From: Mantamonas sphyraenae
Taxonomy: Eukaryota > CRuMs > Mantamonadidae
NCBI GenBank assembly: GCA_026936335.1
Contig: JAPMXV010000035.1
Location: 248,001 to 312,000, forward strand
Length of the DNA stretch: 64,000 nt
Reading direction: 5' to 3'
In this document: positions 34,875 through 47,875 of the stretch, one piece after another
Position numbering within the stretch: position 1 is the first letter of the stretch
How the letters are laid out: the number at the start of each line of letters is the position of its first letter
The notes under the pieces: generated by a model
What the model was told of the DNA's origin: nothing
Seen by the model: the letters and a program-made list of their open reading frames with translations, nothing else
Database searches by the model: none
Made by a program: the position numbers and the translations under genes

Positions 34875-35052
34875 CTGTGCGTTTGCTCACACGCTTCAGC
34901 TTGCCATCCGCGTCTATTGATTTGTCTGACGCCAGGTTTTCCTCAATCAACGCAGAGCTGGACGACATCGTGTCCAACGCCACCTCCTTCACAGCCGCTT
35001 CCTCCTCGCTTCTCTTGCTAGTTTGTGCAATGTCCTGCTCGCTCTCACTCAT
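34875..35052 (-). CDS. Candidate N-terminal exon of dCMP deaminase (unresolved)
   Basis: A minus-strand frame from MSESEQDIAQTSKRSEEEAA ends at GKLKRVSKRT, followed by a good donor (GTAGGTGG). Its composition and codon choice look coding, and it would supply the variable, charged N-terminal tail seen in many dCMP deaminases. The donor is phase 1, however, and I cannot join it in frame to the next certain exon (34738). It is either a 5' UTR exon, an exon with another indel, or chance. Confidence 0.35.
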
Positions 35053-35107
35053 CTTCAACTGGCGAAGCCGGCGCTCGTGCCTTGCCAACAGAAAATCATT
35101 GCCAGAA

Positions 35108-38100
35108 ATGTTTGCCGGCATCGTTGCCAATGTTCTCAAGGACAAACTCAGCGGCGTCATCTCGGAGATGCAGCTGAACCAGTTGCATGTCGGTCTGGCC
35201 AAAGGTGAGTTGTGCTGTTGTGATTTCACTCACCCAGCTTCACCTCCGAAAGTTTTCTCCCTGCTTACACAGCCATGCATTCCCCATGCCCTCTCCACCA
35301 CAGGAAACGTCGTATTGCGTGATTTGGCAATCCGCAACGACGTCCTCGACTCTCTGGGTCTGCCCATCACTGTGAAATACGGTGCGTTTTCGGCCATTTC
35401 CAGGTTGTGCCGCCGCACTCCCCTCTGCTTACGCTCAGTGTCGTTCTGCGACCATGTCGCCCCATCCACCGTGTGTGTCGTGCATCATAGGACTCATCAC
35501 TAAACTGCAGATCAAGTTCAACATGAGCCGCCTGCTCTCCGAGTCAGTCAAGGTGGAGATTTCCCAGGTGCTCCTTGTTCTCGGTCCGTGCGACCTCGAC
35601 GAGAAGGAATACAAGAAACGAGAGGCCAAACGCAAGAAGGCAGAACTGCAGGCTGCCGAGCAAGCGCGCATCGATGCAAACACAGGTAAGTAAACGCGCA
35701 GCCAGGCACGAGCACACGCTGTCGCCAAGTCCTCCGATCTCCCGTCCCGTCGGTGCTCACACCGCTCCCTCACGGACGCGCAGTGAAAGAATACGACGAA
35801 TCCTTCCTCGCACGCATTACCACAAGCATTGTGGACAACATCCAATTCAGCATCGAGGATGTGCACATCCGCTACGAGGACGGCGTCTCGTCACCCGAGC
35901 GTGACTTTGCCTGCGGCCTCACGCTCGACAAGCTGGTCATCCAGTCCACAGATGCAGGGTGGAAGCCCACATACAATCGCACCAACAGCACCATCATCCA
36001 CAAAGTCGTGGAAATGCGCCACTTTTCAATTTACTGGGACACAAAGGTCGTCCTCTCGGACGGCGAACACAACAAGTTTGATCTCCTTGCTGCCGTATGT
36101 TCCACCCGCGCCGCCCCTGCGTTCTCCCAACTCCAATTGGAGTCCCATCCCTGCTCACGCACCCTCGCAACCCCACCACGCCCTTGCAGATCCCTCGCGA
36201 CGGTGCCATTGTGCCGCACCAGTACATTCTGCTGCCTGTGGACGCCCTCGTGCGTCTACGGCTGCATAAAGAGCAGCACGTGGACGACGGCGAGCCACGT
36301 ATGCAGGTGACGCTGCAGTTTGAGCAGGTGGCCTTTGCTGTGGAGGAGCACCAGTTCCGTGACATGCGCAACATGGTCTGGTACCTGAACCAGGCCTATC
36401 CGCGTCGCATGCTTCACCACTACACACAGTACAAGCCGTCCATCAACGACGTGCCTGGACGCAAGCCAGCACTGCAAATGTGGGAATACGCAAGCCAGGC
36501 TGTGCTCCACACCGTGCGGGAGAAGCAGCAGGAACGAGCCAATTTTCTCATCCGTGCCCAGCAGGCCCACGCAGACTGCAAAGAGTATGTGCAGCTGTAC
36601 AGCACTCGCCTTGTTGAGGCAGAGTCCATGAGTGAAGACAAACGTGTACGCCAGGCCAATCTCGAGCATGAGCTCAGCGTCGATGTCGTGCTACGCCTGC
36701 GTGAGGTGGCTGAGCAGCGTGCAAAGACTATCCTGCAACAGCGTGGCCAGGTGCTCTTTCAACAGAACCCACAGACCTCTGTCGGCTGGCTCGGCTGGAT
36801 GTGGAGCAGTAGCGATCGCGGAGGCCTTACAGACGCCGAGCGCAAACAACTGTTTTCCGACATCCAGTACACGCCCAAGCAGTCGCTGAACAAACTCAGT
36901 GACGAATTGGATGACGAGGATGACCAAGACGAGTATGTCATGGTCGACAACTTGCAGCAGTCGCAGCTGCTGCTCACCTTTCAGATCAACCGCGGCTCCT
37001 TCACCCTCAAGTGCAACGAGGTGCCTCGCAGGCGCGACTTGGTCAAACTTGACTTTAAGGAGTTCCGTATGACTGCAGAAAAGGCTGGTCGAGCTGCTCT
37101 CAACTTCACCTGCAGCTTGAAGCACCTCAAGATCAAGGACCTGTACACATCATCGACTCGCTACGCCCACCTCATGTATCCCAAGAATCTTTGGAGCAGG
37201 AGATCGCGGTCAAGGACATCCCGATTTGGCTCGGACAGCTTCGCCGATGACGACGACGTCTCTGGGATGAGCAGCAGCGGCAGCAGCAACAGCAGCGGCG
37301 TGGGTGGCAGCTCTTCGTCGTCATCTTCATCGTCTTCATCATCATCGTCGAGCACACTCACAGAAAGCTCGTCGTTGTCCTCCATGTCCTCGTGGGGCAT
37401 GGGTGACGGAGGGTCGTCGGGAGGCAGCGACCCGGAGTTGTTTGTGCTCGCCGCGAGCTACAATCCAGACGCGGACGTGCAACTGGATCTCACCGTGTAT
37501 ATGGCACCCATGGTGGTTGTGTACAACCAGCTGCTGCTCAACCGGGTGCGCACTTTCTTCGACACTGGCGCGGACGGCGCCGAAGTCGTCAACCTGGAGA
37601 GTGCCCTCATGGCCAAGCGGCTGCGTTCCATCATGGACCAAATGCGCGACTCTGTGCGTGGTTCAGAGGACGGTTCGAGCAATGAGAGCGACCTGGCCGA
37701 ACGCAAGCACCTGGCGGAACGCAAAAAGTTTATCATTGCCTTTGAGAAGCACACGACGATCAACCTGGACATGACTGTGTTTGCACCCGTGATCATTGTG
37801 CCCGAGGACTGCACACAAGACCAGGGGGTCACCCTTATGGTCGATCTGGGCCAGTGCACAGGTCGCAGCTTCCTGTCGGACCAGTTGTCGGGCGACGGCC
37901 ACGAGTCACCCTGGGTCAAGACTGTGGCCAAAGACCTGCAAGCCAAGGCGGAATCGACCACAGGAGGCAAGGGTGGCAGCGGACGGGGCCGCACAAAGGG
38001 CGGCGAGTCGCCTTCCAACGCGAACAAGCTGTACGACGTGTTTGTGTTTCAAATTTCTGATATCGAAGTCCTGCTGATGAATCCACAGGATGTGGCTACG

Positions 38101-39405
38101 TGGAGACGCACACGGCGCAAGCCGACAGGGTGCAACCTGGTCGATCGCGTCCAACTGGATGTGCTCGTTCAGCTGTCCATGTTGCCCATGGATCCCAACT
38201 ACTTCCAGGTCAAGGTCACCGGTGCCATGTCCGACCTCAACATGCACCTTAGCTTCAAGCAGTACCGCAACTTGCAACGTCTCATTGCCACGCTGGGTGA
38301 ACAGGCCAGCCGCGTCGAGCGTCGGCCGCGCAGACAGGCACCCGTAGGAGGCTACGCCTTGCACGGGGGTCGTCGCATGAGCTATTCTCTGGACTCGGGG
38401 GAGCTTGTGTCCCCCCGCACGGTGGCCGGTGGGGCCGCAGGCAGGTCCTCGGGCAGCGGCTGGGAATCGGTGTCTGATCTTAACAGCCCGGGCTCTGCCA
38501 ACTCCTCCGGCATGTTTGGGTTCATGCGCTCCTCCGACGATACACTGGGCATGTCGTCGGTGTCGTCGTCGTCGATGGCCTCGTTGCAGGTGCAGGACCA
38601 CCGTGGATCCGGTTTGCACGAGCCCGCACCACGCATCCGCGGAAGCGCCCATCTGGAGGAGGACATCCTAGAGGAGGACAGGCACCGAAGGCTGCTGCGA
38701 GTACGCTTTCATGTCGACTCCATGAGCTTGGACTTGCGCGTGATGGACAAGAAACGCGGGCGCAGGCAGCCCCTCATCCAGGTGCAACTTGCCAAGCTGA
38801 AAGCCAGCTACGACGCGTATTCGCTGTACACGCGCGCCACCGCCACCTTGGACAGTCTCGTCATCGAGGATTTGTACCAGACCCGTGGTAACGAGTTCCA
38901 GTTTCTCGCCACGAGCATGGTGCCGTCGCTTCAGAGCAACGAGCTGATCAAGGTCACCTTTCAGGAGTTCCGAAAGGGGTCGCCAAAGTGGAAGACTGAA
39001 TTCAAGGGCAGTGTGCAAAAGGCCATCGATGTGGAGCTGTGCACGCTGCATCTCAACTACAACCGCTACACCATCGGTGCCGTGATCGACTTTTTCAACG
39101 CACCCGTCGACGTCGACAAGGCTGCTCCCGCAACCGTCACCGCGTCTGGCGCAACAGACGCTTCAAAACCCCTGGTTGGCACCTCAGATTCGTCCTCCAC
39201 AGGCGCAGGGGGTGTGGATGGCGATGCTGATGTCGACATGGGCACTGATCCGCTTGACTCGTCGGACATGGCGGGAAGGGACAACGCAGACGGAGGCACA
39301 GGCGGCACGGCGTCCTCTACGTACTTGAGTGTGCACAGAAGCAACCGCAGTGAATCGACAGACACAGAGTATATGCATGGCAGTGTGCCCCTTTTGGAAA
39401 CGGCA

Positions 39406-39437
<32 letters not shown>

Positions 39438-42400
39438 CGGAGGACGAGCTTCACCCAACCCGGCTGTGGGGGGAGCAGGTGGAGCGGGTCCAACTGGCAC
39501 CAGCGCATCTGCGCAAGGCGAACAAGAGACAAAGGTCAGCGTCTCCTTCCGCACGCTCGAGGTGTCGCTGAACTACGAGGATGTCGGCCGCAAGCTGGCG
39601 TTGATCTATGCGCGCGGGCTTGTCGGACGCTATACCATGCGCTGCGACAGCACCGTCAAGGTTGACGGCTCGCTTCAGTCGTTGGGTATCACTGACCTGT
39701 CCAGGAAGGACAGCGAATATGAAAACATCCTGTCGCCGCCTGCGAGGCAGACAGGTTCGTTGATCCAGTTCCGCTACGAGACGTTCCTGCAGAACATCAA
39801 CTACCCAGGCCACGACTCGCACCTGTACCTTCAGACGACAGAGGTGCGTTTGGTGTATCTGCATCGCTTCATCGCCGAGATGAGCAGTTACTTTTCCGAA
39901 ACCGGCACCCAGCACGCCGTGTTTGAGGACGTGTACGGCAGTGCAGTTGCAGCTGTGAAGAAAGAAACAAGCCACAAGCTCTTCAAGTGGCGCGTGGAAA
40001 TGGAGTCACCTCTCATCGTGCTGCCAGAGTCGTCGACATCGTACGATGTCCTTGTCGCCGATCTGGGTCGCATCGAGGTGGAAAACGATTTTCTGCAAGA
40101 GCACGACGAGAATGTGGCGGAAACAATCATTTCGGCCAATGCCATGCGTTTGCGTACGTCACTGGACGGCAGCGAGCGCTTCCTGACCAACCAAGTGAAC
40201 GTGTCTGTGGCGCTCAAGTCGATCAGCCCAGCGCCGCATGTGAGCAGGCTGGGCGACGAAGATGAAGCGGACGTGGCGCAAGAGCGCTCGTTGACGGAAG
40301 TGGAAATCGATCCGGTCATCGTCAGCTTGAGCCAGCAGCAGTACGAGTTGGTGCGGTCAATTGTGACGCACAACTTTGAAGAGAAGCCGAGCATGGGTGT
40401 CGACGTAGAGGACAACGACAAACGAGACACAGAGGGGGACGAGCGTAGCAGGCGCAGAGAGTCCAATGCGTCCATGCAGGTTCCTCCGTCGCCTCGTGCC
40501 GCTGCGCTTAGCAATCCGGTGTGCAGCCAGATGGACCTCAAGGTGAAGAAGCTGGATTTCAAGTTTTTCGGAGACGTGGAACAGCAGGACCCAGTGGTGA
40601 ACATGGTGGTGATGGACCTGGAGGTGCACCAATTTGCACGGTTGGACACGTCCACGGAGCTGCACTTTGCCGTGCACACATTTCAGCTGTTTGACGTGGC
40701 TCGCAACACATGGACAAACAACGGGGCCAACAACAGCCAGCTCAAGCAGTTGATTGGACCAGGCGAGCCGGTTTGGGACGGCGCATCGCCGCCCCTGAAT
40801 CCGTCGCGTACACCGCAGCTTCAATTCATCCAGCACGTGAGCGCCGATGGTGACGTGGACGTGGATGTGCAACTGGATAGGCTTCGCATCATTGTAGTCC
40901 CCGAGGCCATCAATGCGATGGTGGACTTTTTCGGGCGAAGCCAAGTGGAGTTGAGTGTGTCCTCGGCGTCGTCGGTGACCGGGGAGGAGGAGCCGCTGGG
41001 GAGCTTGAGCGCAGAGCAGGACAGCAGTGGACAGGAGATTGCTGGTCTGCTGGGCATGGACGGCGAGCTGGAACAAAGTTTGGAGCTGAACGAATCGATG
41101 TACAGCGAGTTTGATCCGGAGATGGCGCTGTATCTGGACGACACGGCTGCCGATGTGGACGACGACGTGAGGAGCGACCCCACGGCAAAGGTGAGTGCCA
41201 AATTGGGCACTGGAGGAGGAGGGGGAGGTGTAGACGGAGGGGATGGCGCTGGAAGCGGAGGCAAGGTCACGGTGGGTTCGGGTGATGTCGATGCGAAACG
41301 CAACCTGAAGGCCCATGTGTCCATCCGCGAGCCAGAAGTGTGGCTTGTGCAGGACATGGTCGAGTCGACGGTTTTGGTGCTGAAGACATCACTTCAGCTG
41401 GAGTATGAGCAGTGTGCAGAAGAAGGTGTGAGCATGAGTGCCGAAGCCCAACAGCTCGGGGTGTTCATTTATCGCTTTGTCAACCTGAACATGAGTGGAC
41501 AGGGGGTTGGAAATGGAGGCAATAGCAGCGATGGCGGTGGTGGCATGCGTGGCTCATCCAGTGGAAGCACGGTGGCATCGGAACGTAGCGAACGAGGGCG
41601 AACGGCAGCGACACGGATGTCCGCGACCTCGACACCGCTTCACCGCAGCGAGGTGGGCTTCCAGCGCAACGTTGACGGAGCTGGCGTGGGAGGAAGCAGC
41701 AACGCTTTCCAAGGAAGTAGCAGCATGATGCTGCAGAGCGTGGGTCGAGCGGCAAACTCATCCCGGTCCGGGTCGCCGTTCCGCTCGGTACGTCCACGCT
41801 ACCAGCGCAAGTCGGCCACATCTGCAGTGACGCTTGTGTGTGACCATTATATCTTGCAGCCGTTTGATGCCCGTCTGGAGTTCCATACAGGAGCACGGTC
41901 CGAGTCGCTGCTCAAATCGATTGCTGACCTGGAGCGAGGCGAGCGTGCTGGCATGGAGGTGGGCGATGCAGACACGTCTGCACAGGTACTGGACGCAGAT
42001 GTGGAACGGTGTGCAGGCGTTGTGCGTATGGACCCGATCCTCCTGCGGATGTCCTTCAACGATCTTCAGATGTGCATGAAGATCTCCGAACAACTGGCAG
42101 CCCTGCAGCTCGGCGGCGAGTCGACCGACGAGGGACAGGAGAGCAGACGAAGCAGCAGCAGCGGCAGCGGGGCAGTGGTGATCAAGAGTGCAGACGCCAT
42201 CGGGATGCAAAAGTTTCGCGTCGAGCCGCAGAGCGTGCGACTGACGCTCGTGAACGACTCATTTGGGCAGGATACGCCACTGACAGAACTGCGTCTGTTC
42301 AACTTGGGTCTTCAGGTGGACGACTGGGACAGTTTGCTGATGATGGCCAAGGCACACGTGAGTCTGGAGATCGATTACCACAACTACGCCATTGTGATGT

Positions 42401-45400
42401 GGGAGCCGTTGGTGGAGCGATGGAGCGCAGAGGTGCAGGTGACGCGCCGGCCCCGACTGCATGTACAAGTGCGCAGCAACGACATGTTCAACGTCAACGT
42501 GAGCAAGGCAATGTTGGAGGCGATGCTGGACGTGATGGAGATCTGGCGCACCGACAGTGCGAGACGCAAACAGGCAGCGCTGACGAAAGAGGCACTGGAG
42601 TCGCACCAACTGAGCCGAAGCCTGTCGTTGGACTCCATGTCTGTGATTTCCATGGATCGAGTGTCGTCTACAGCGCGTGCGCTGCCCGGAGTGTTGCGCA
42701 CGGCGCGGGAGTTTTTCCCGTACCGGCTGCACAACGACACGGGCCAGCGCATGCACTACGAGCTGGAAGGCTTGGTTGGAGATCTGGAGGCAGGAGAACA
42801 CAGGCCGATTCGACTGAAAGAGCAACAGCGTGACGAGCAGACGAGTTACAAACGAGCATCTCGAACAATGACGCTGTGGCTGTCTGGAGGAGGATGGGAA
42901 GCACAGCGCATGCGGGTTCCGATCAACGTTGTGGGAACACGCGCGTTTGCTGTACGGCGTAGCAAGGCACCGGGAGACGTGAGCCGATCGCAGGAGGACG
43001 GACAGCAAGCTACGCTTGTGTGTGAGGTGACGTTCAAGGATGGATGTCGCACGGTGCAGCTGCGTTCTTCGGTGCTGGTGGTAAACAACACGGCCATGTC
43101 GTTGGATCTGATGGTCGTGAGCCCAAGCGAAGAGACAACGGGTGGAGCGGGTGGCATTTTGATGGGAGGCGGCGCGGGCGGCGGCGCAGTTTCTGTACGC
43201 AACAGCGCAGCAGACCGGCTGGAAGACATGCTGGAGCGGACGGGAGGCATGGTAGGCAGCGATGGCATGTGGGGAGCGATGGGAGACGAAGACAGTGCCA
43301 CTGTGGTGAGCGGACGCAGCCACGGAAGCGGCGGCCGTGGGGGTGGACGCGGAAGCAACAACAGCGCAAGCAGGGCGTCGTCACAACGTGGCCAACCGAA
43401 CGGAGGGGGCAGTGGGAGCAGTGGCAGCCCGAACGTGACTGTTTGTGTGGTGCACCCTGGCCAGGAGTACGCGCTGCCATTGCACCAAGCCTCTCGAGGC
43501 CAGCTTGTGCTTCGGCCAACATGGAATGGCACCCAGCACGTGCGGTACTACTGGGGTGTGGATCAGAACAACAACTTCTTCACCTGCATTCCGCAGCGAG
43601 AGGGCAAGCGGTCTCAGAGGGAGGAGCGGGCGGAGGACGGGGCGGCGGAGAACAGCAGCGAACGCGACGATGTGCCGCTTCGCTTTGTGGCCACTCGTGT
43701 GCAGGAGGTGCTGATGACACAGACAGGCCAGCTATCGCAGTACCGCATCACAGTGGACCCGCCGCTCATTTTCGAGAATCTGCTCGGCTGCAGTGTGGGC
43801 GTGGTGGTCGAAGACAGCCACAGCGGAGCCGTGGTGGAAAGGCAACTGAGTGCAGGGGAGCTGGCTTACGTGCACCAGATGGACTTGAACCACGACGTGC
43901 GCTTCCAGTTGGATATGCGTCCCAATTTCAAGCGCAGCGCGCCCGTGGCGCTGCACTCGTTTGAACGAGCCAGCGGCTTTGGTGGCAGACTGCTGGAGCA
44001 GGGGCTGGAAACGCATTCGACAACAGGCAGCAGTCCTCTGACCCTGCCCGATGCCGACGACGCGTCGAGTAGCAGCCGTGCACGCACACCCATGAGCAGA
44101 CGTTCTGCGCCCGCAGGCCTTTCGGTGGTGCACAAAGACCGTTCGACGGCGGTGCAAACGCTGCAAATGGTGGACCAGCACGGACGTGTGCTGCCAGTGA
44201 GTGTGGAGTTCAAATGGGTCAGCGAGGACATCCGTAAGCTGGTGTTCTACGTGCCGTACTGGATCATCAACAAAACGGGCGTGCGGCTGATGTACAAGCA
44301 GAAGCAACAACTCGGCCGAGACTATCTGGCAGCGGGTATGGACGATGCTGGGAGCTCCAGCCGCAAGGGAAGCGCGGCGGTCGTCGATGAAGAGGCCAAC
44401 GAAGCAACGGCTGCTGCCGCCGCTGCCGCTGCAACGACGTCCAACGCAAGCTCGAGTGAGGCAGTGGACGAGCCCAGCGGGGTGCTTCGGATGGAAGTGA
44501 ATCCACACGGGCTCAAGGCCTACGGGTTTGGCAGGTTTGCAGAGCCGTTTATGTATGCGTTTCCGAGCGAAGGGTTCACTCGTGGCCAGCTGAGCGTACG
44601 TACAACGGAGTCTCGGTGGTCGCCGGGTTTTGACATTGGGACAGTGGGGAGCATTGGGACGGTGTCTGTGCCGGACATGCACCGAACCAGCGGGTGCTAC
44701 GACATGGGCGTGACAGTGGGGCTGGCTGAGGGCAAGTTCAACCGCACCAAGGTGGTGACCATTGCACCTCGCTTTGTGCTGGTGAACTACACTGCGCGCA
44801 TGGTGGAATATCGCGAAGTGGACACCGACATGGTGCAGAGGCTGCCCGAGAATGTTCTCACGCCCTTGGTATGGCACAAGGAAGAAGGAGATCGCAGTAT
44901 GCTGCAATTCCGCTTTGGACGACGTACAAGTACACGCCAGCGACATCAGCAACGGACGGATGCGTCGCACCCGCAACGCGCGAGCGCGACGTCATCTTCA
45001 CTGGGGAACAACACGCAGGAAGCGCGCGGTAAACGAAACCATCGACCGTGGGCCAGTGGAGGGGAATCTAGCGAAGGCAGGTCTGAGGGAGTCGGTGCGG
45101 CGAGTGCGAGCGAGGACTCGGTGCTCGACGACGCATCCTGGCATGACGGGAGCGCGAAGGAGGAGAGGGTGGATGTGCACGACGTGGCCGTGGAGGACGA
45201 GGGGGATGCTGAGGAGGAAGAGGAGACGTGGCAGTGGTCGGGTGGCCTTTATGTGCACACGAGCGGAGAATTTGTGGTGAAGCTGCGTGGACGGGTGCAT
45301 GGAGAGGCGCAGATCTATATGATGCGAGCAGAGGTGAAGATGGACAATGCGACGATGCTAGTGGTGCTGCGAAAGGAACTGGAGGAAGTGCCGCCGTTCC

Positions 45401-47795
45401 GGATTGCCAATCGCACCACCGAGCCACTGGTGTACTACCAGAAGGGCAGCGAGGCAGACAAAGAACAATTGGAGCCTTTTGAGGAGCGCGCGTTTGCCTG
45501 GGATTACCCGAGTGCGACCAACAAGCGGCTTGTGATCGAGTTTGTGCGATGCAACCAACGGGCAGAGTATGCGTTGGACGCAATCACCGCGTTTCCTGCA
45601 ATGCTACTGCAACACAAAGACGGCGACTACCGCGTGTATTCGGAGGTGTACCCCGATGGACCCACGCGTGTGCTGCGCTTGTCGGACCCGCGCGTGCACA
45701 GCAGCGAGGCTGGCTGGAAGCGACGACAGCTGAGCGGCGCTGGCCTGGGCAACGGCCAGGGTGGCAACGGAGGAGGCGACTCGGGGGGAGGTCTGTTGAG
45801 CCAGGTGGGTCTTTTGGAGATGCGTTTTGGGGGCGTGGGTGTTTCAGTGCTGGATGGCCAACCTCGCGAGCTGCTGTACCTGTGTGTGAGCGACATCCGC
45901 GCGGCTGTGGGCAACCATGGCGAGAACCAAGTGCTGGAGTTGCAGGTGATGCGCGTGCAGATGGACAACCAGCTGGGCCAGACTGCGTTTCCGGTCGTGC
46001 TCACTGCGTACCGCAACCAGACCCCGTTTCTGGCCGTGTCTGCACTGCGCAAGCTGAGCAACTCGAGCATTCAGTACTTTCAGTACTTGCATGTAGAGCT
46101 GCAGGACATCGACTTGAAGCTGGACGAGGTGCTCTTGATGGAGCTGCTGGAGCTGTACAGCCAGCTTGATCTGGTTGGTGCGCAGGCGGCAGAAACGGGC
46201 ACATCCACATCGGGTGAATCCTCATCAGCGTCGGGCAGTGTGCTTGTGCCCTCGCAGGTGCTGGATCATAGCCAGAAGCTGTACTTTGAAGAACTGGTGA
46301 TCAGTCAGGTGACCATGATGCTGAGTTTCCAGGCGTCGACGCAGAACGTGGAGGAGCGCAATCCTGTGCGTGCGCTGATCAAAGCATTTGGGTTCACGTT
46401 GAAGAACGTCGAGGACTTTTCCATCACTCTGGACCGGGTGGTGATGAAGAATCCGTTTGTGACGCCCAAGCAGCTGCGCGAACAGCTTGTGCAGCGTTAC
46501 TATGAGCAAGTCTTCAACCAGTTGTTCCGCTTTGTGGAAATTCTGTTCAAGGTGTTTCTGCACGCCGATGCGCTGGGCAACCTGACGGTGCTCGTGAACA
46601 GCACGCTGCGAGGCGTGCGTTCGCTTGTCGTCCAGCCTGTGCGTGCGCTGCTGTACAATCCAGGCGGTCTTCCGCGTGCAGTGGTGCTGGGCGCTGTGGA
46701 TTTTGTGCGTCAGGTGACGTTTGGCAGCTTCAACACGGTGTGCAAACTGACGGCAGCGTGGGGCAAAGCAGTGGCCCTGCTTGCGTTTGACGACGTGTTT
46801 GTGCGCCATCAGGAAGAGGTTTGGCACACAAAAGCTGGCAATCTGAACGTGGTCATGGCTTCTGTCCGCTCGCTGAGCAACGGCATGCTGGACGCGCTGA
46901 CTGGTCTATGGCGTGTTCCTATGAGCCAGTACGATGGCTACGGCGTAGCAGGTTTCCTGGGTGGCCTTCTGATCGGTGCACTTGGCCTGGTCATCAAACC
47001 CGCAGCCGGAATGCTGGGCTTTGTGAGCAAACTGGCCGAGGTGCTGCGCAATCTGGCGATTGCGCCGGTGGTCCCGCAGCGTGTGCGTCCGCCACGCTTC
47101 ATTGGACCGGACAAAGTGCTGCGTCCATACCGGGAGGAGGATGTGATTGGACAGCGTGCTCTGCAGCTGCTGGAGAATGGACGATACACGCAGCTGGAGC
47201 GGTTCCAGGCGTACGAAGCAACAAGGGAGGGCAGCCGGGTGAATGAGGCAGTGCTGTTTACGGACAAGCACATGCTGGTGTTGGACAGAGACCGATTCAA
47301 CGTTTTGTGGAGCATCCCTCTGATGGATGTGCTGGAGGTGTGCGTGGATGAGGAGGACACATGTGCGGTGCGCGTGTTGCACATGGCCCCACGACGCAAA
47401 CTTGGCGCAGAGTTTGGAGCGCAGGCGGCGCACCCTCGGCGACGGCAACGGGCACGGCCATGGTGAGGCGGGCCACGGGGGGACGGGAGCAGGGATTGGG
47501 ACACACGGCGACAGAGATGTCTGACAGGGGCAGCCTTGCGCAGCCCGTGGAAGGTCTGTTCTTCTGGACGAGTGTGATCCGTGTGCGAGATTACGCGACT
47601 GCGTGCGGAGTGGTGGAGAAGTGCCTGATGGCATGGCAGCAGACGTCGCGTGTGGCGCTGGACGAGATCAAGGATCAGCGTGCCGTGCGTGTGGTCGACG
47701 GACGCGTCGTGCGTGTGTTTTTCAACAACGCCGAGATGCGTGATCCATCGCGTACCGTGCATCCAGCAAGTCCGTTTGTGTTTTCCAGGTTGTAA
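35108..47795 (+). CDS. VPS13: VPS13, bridge-type lipid transfer protein
   Basis: Exons 35108-35204, 35303-35381, 35491-35685, 35784-36094 and one huge exon from 36190. The N terminus is the chorein motif (MFAGIVANVLKDKL, GNVVLRDLAIRND, YGLITKLQIKFNMSRLLSE). The middle is long and beta-rich, broken by Ser/Gly runs (about 37270-37440, 39406-39436, 43140-43430). Repeats of the VAB adaptor-binding domain are visible (FFPYRLHNDTGQRMHYE, FYVPYWIINKTGVRLMYKQ, PPFRIANRTTEPLVYYQ). An ATG2_C-type helical region (VMKNPFVTPKQLREQLVQRY) and a PH-like end follow. The frame closes at 47466, but one extra C in the CCCC at 47387-47390 continues it to 47795 (LFFWTSVIRVRDYATACG). The total is about 4,100 residues. 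VPS13 moves phospholipids between organelles at contact sites. Confidence 0.92.
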
Positions 47796-47875
47796 CGTGT
47801 GTGGAGTGGGAGAGGGATGTGGGAGAGTGCGCACGACAAGCAACAAATTCCTTTCTCCATCGCATAACGCAACGC

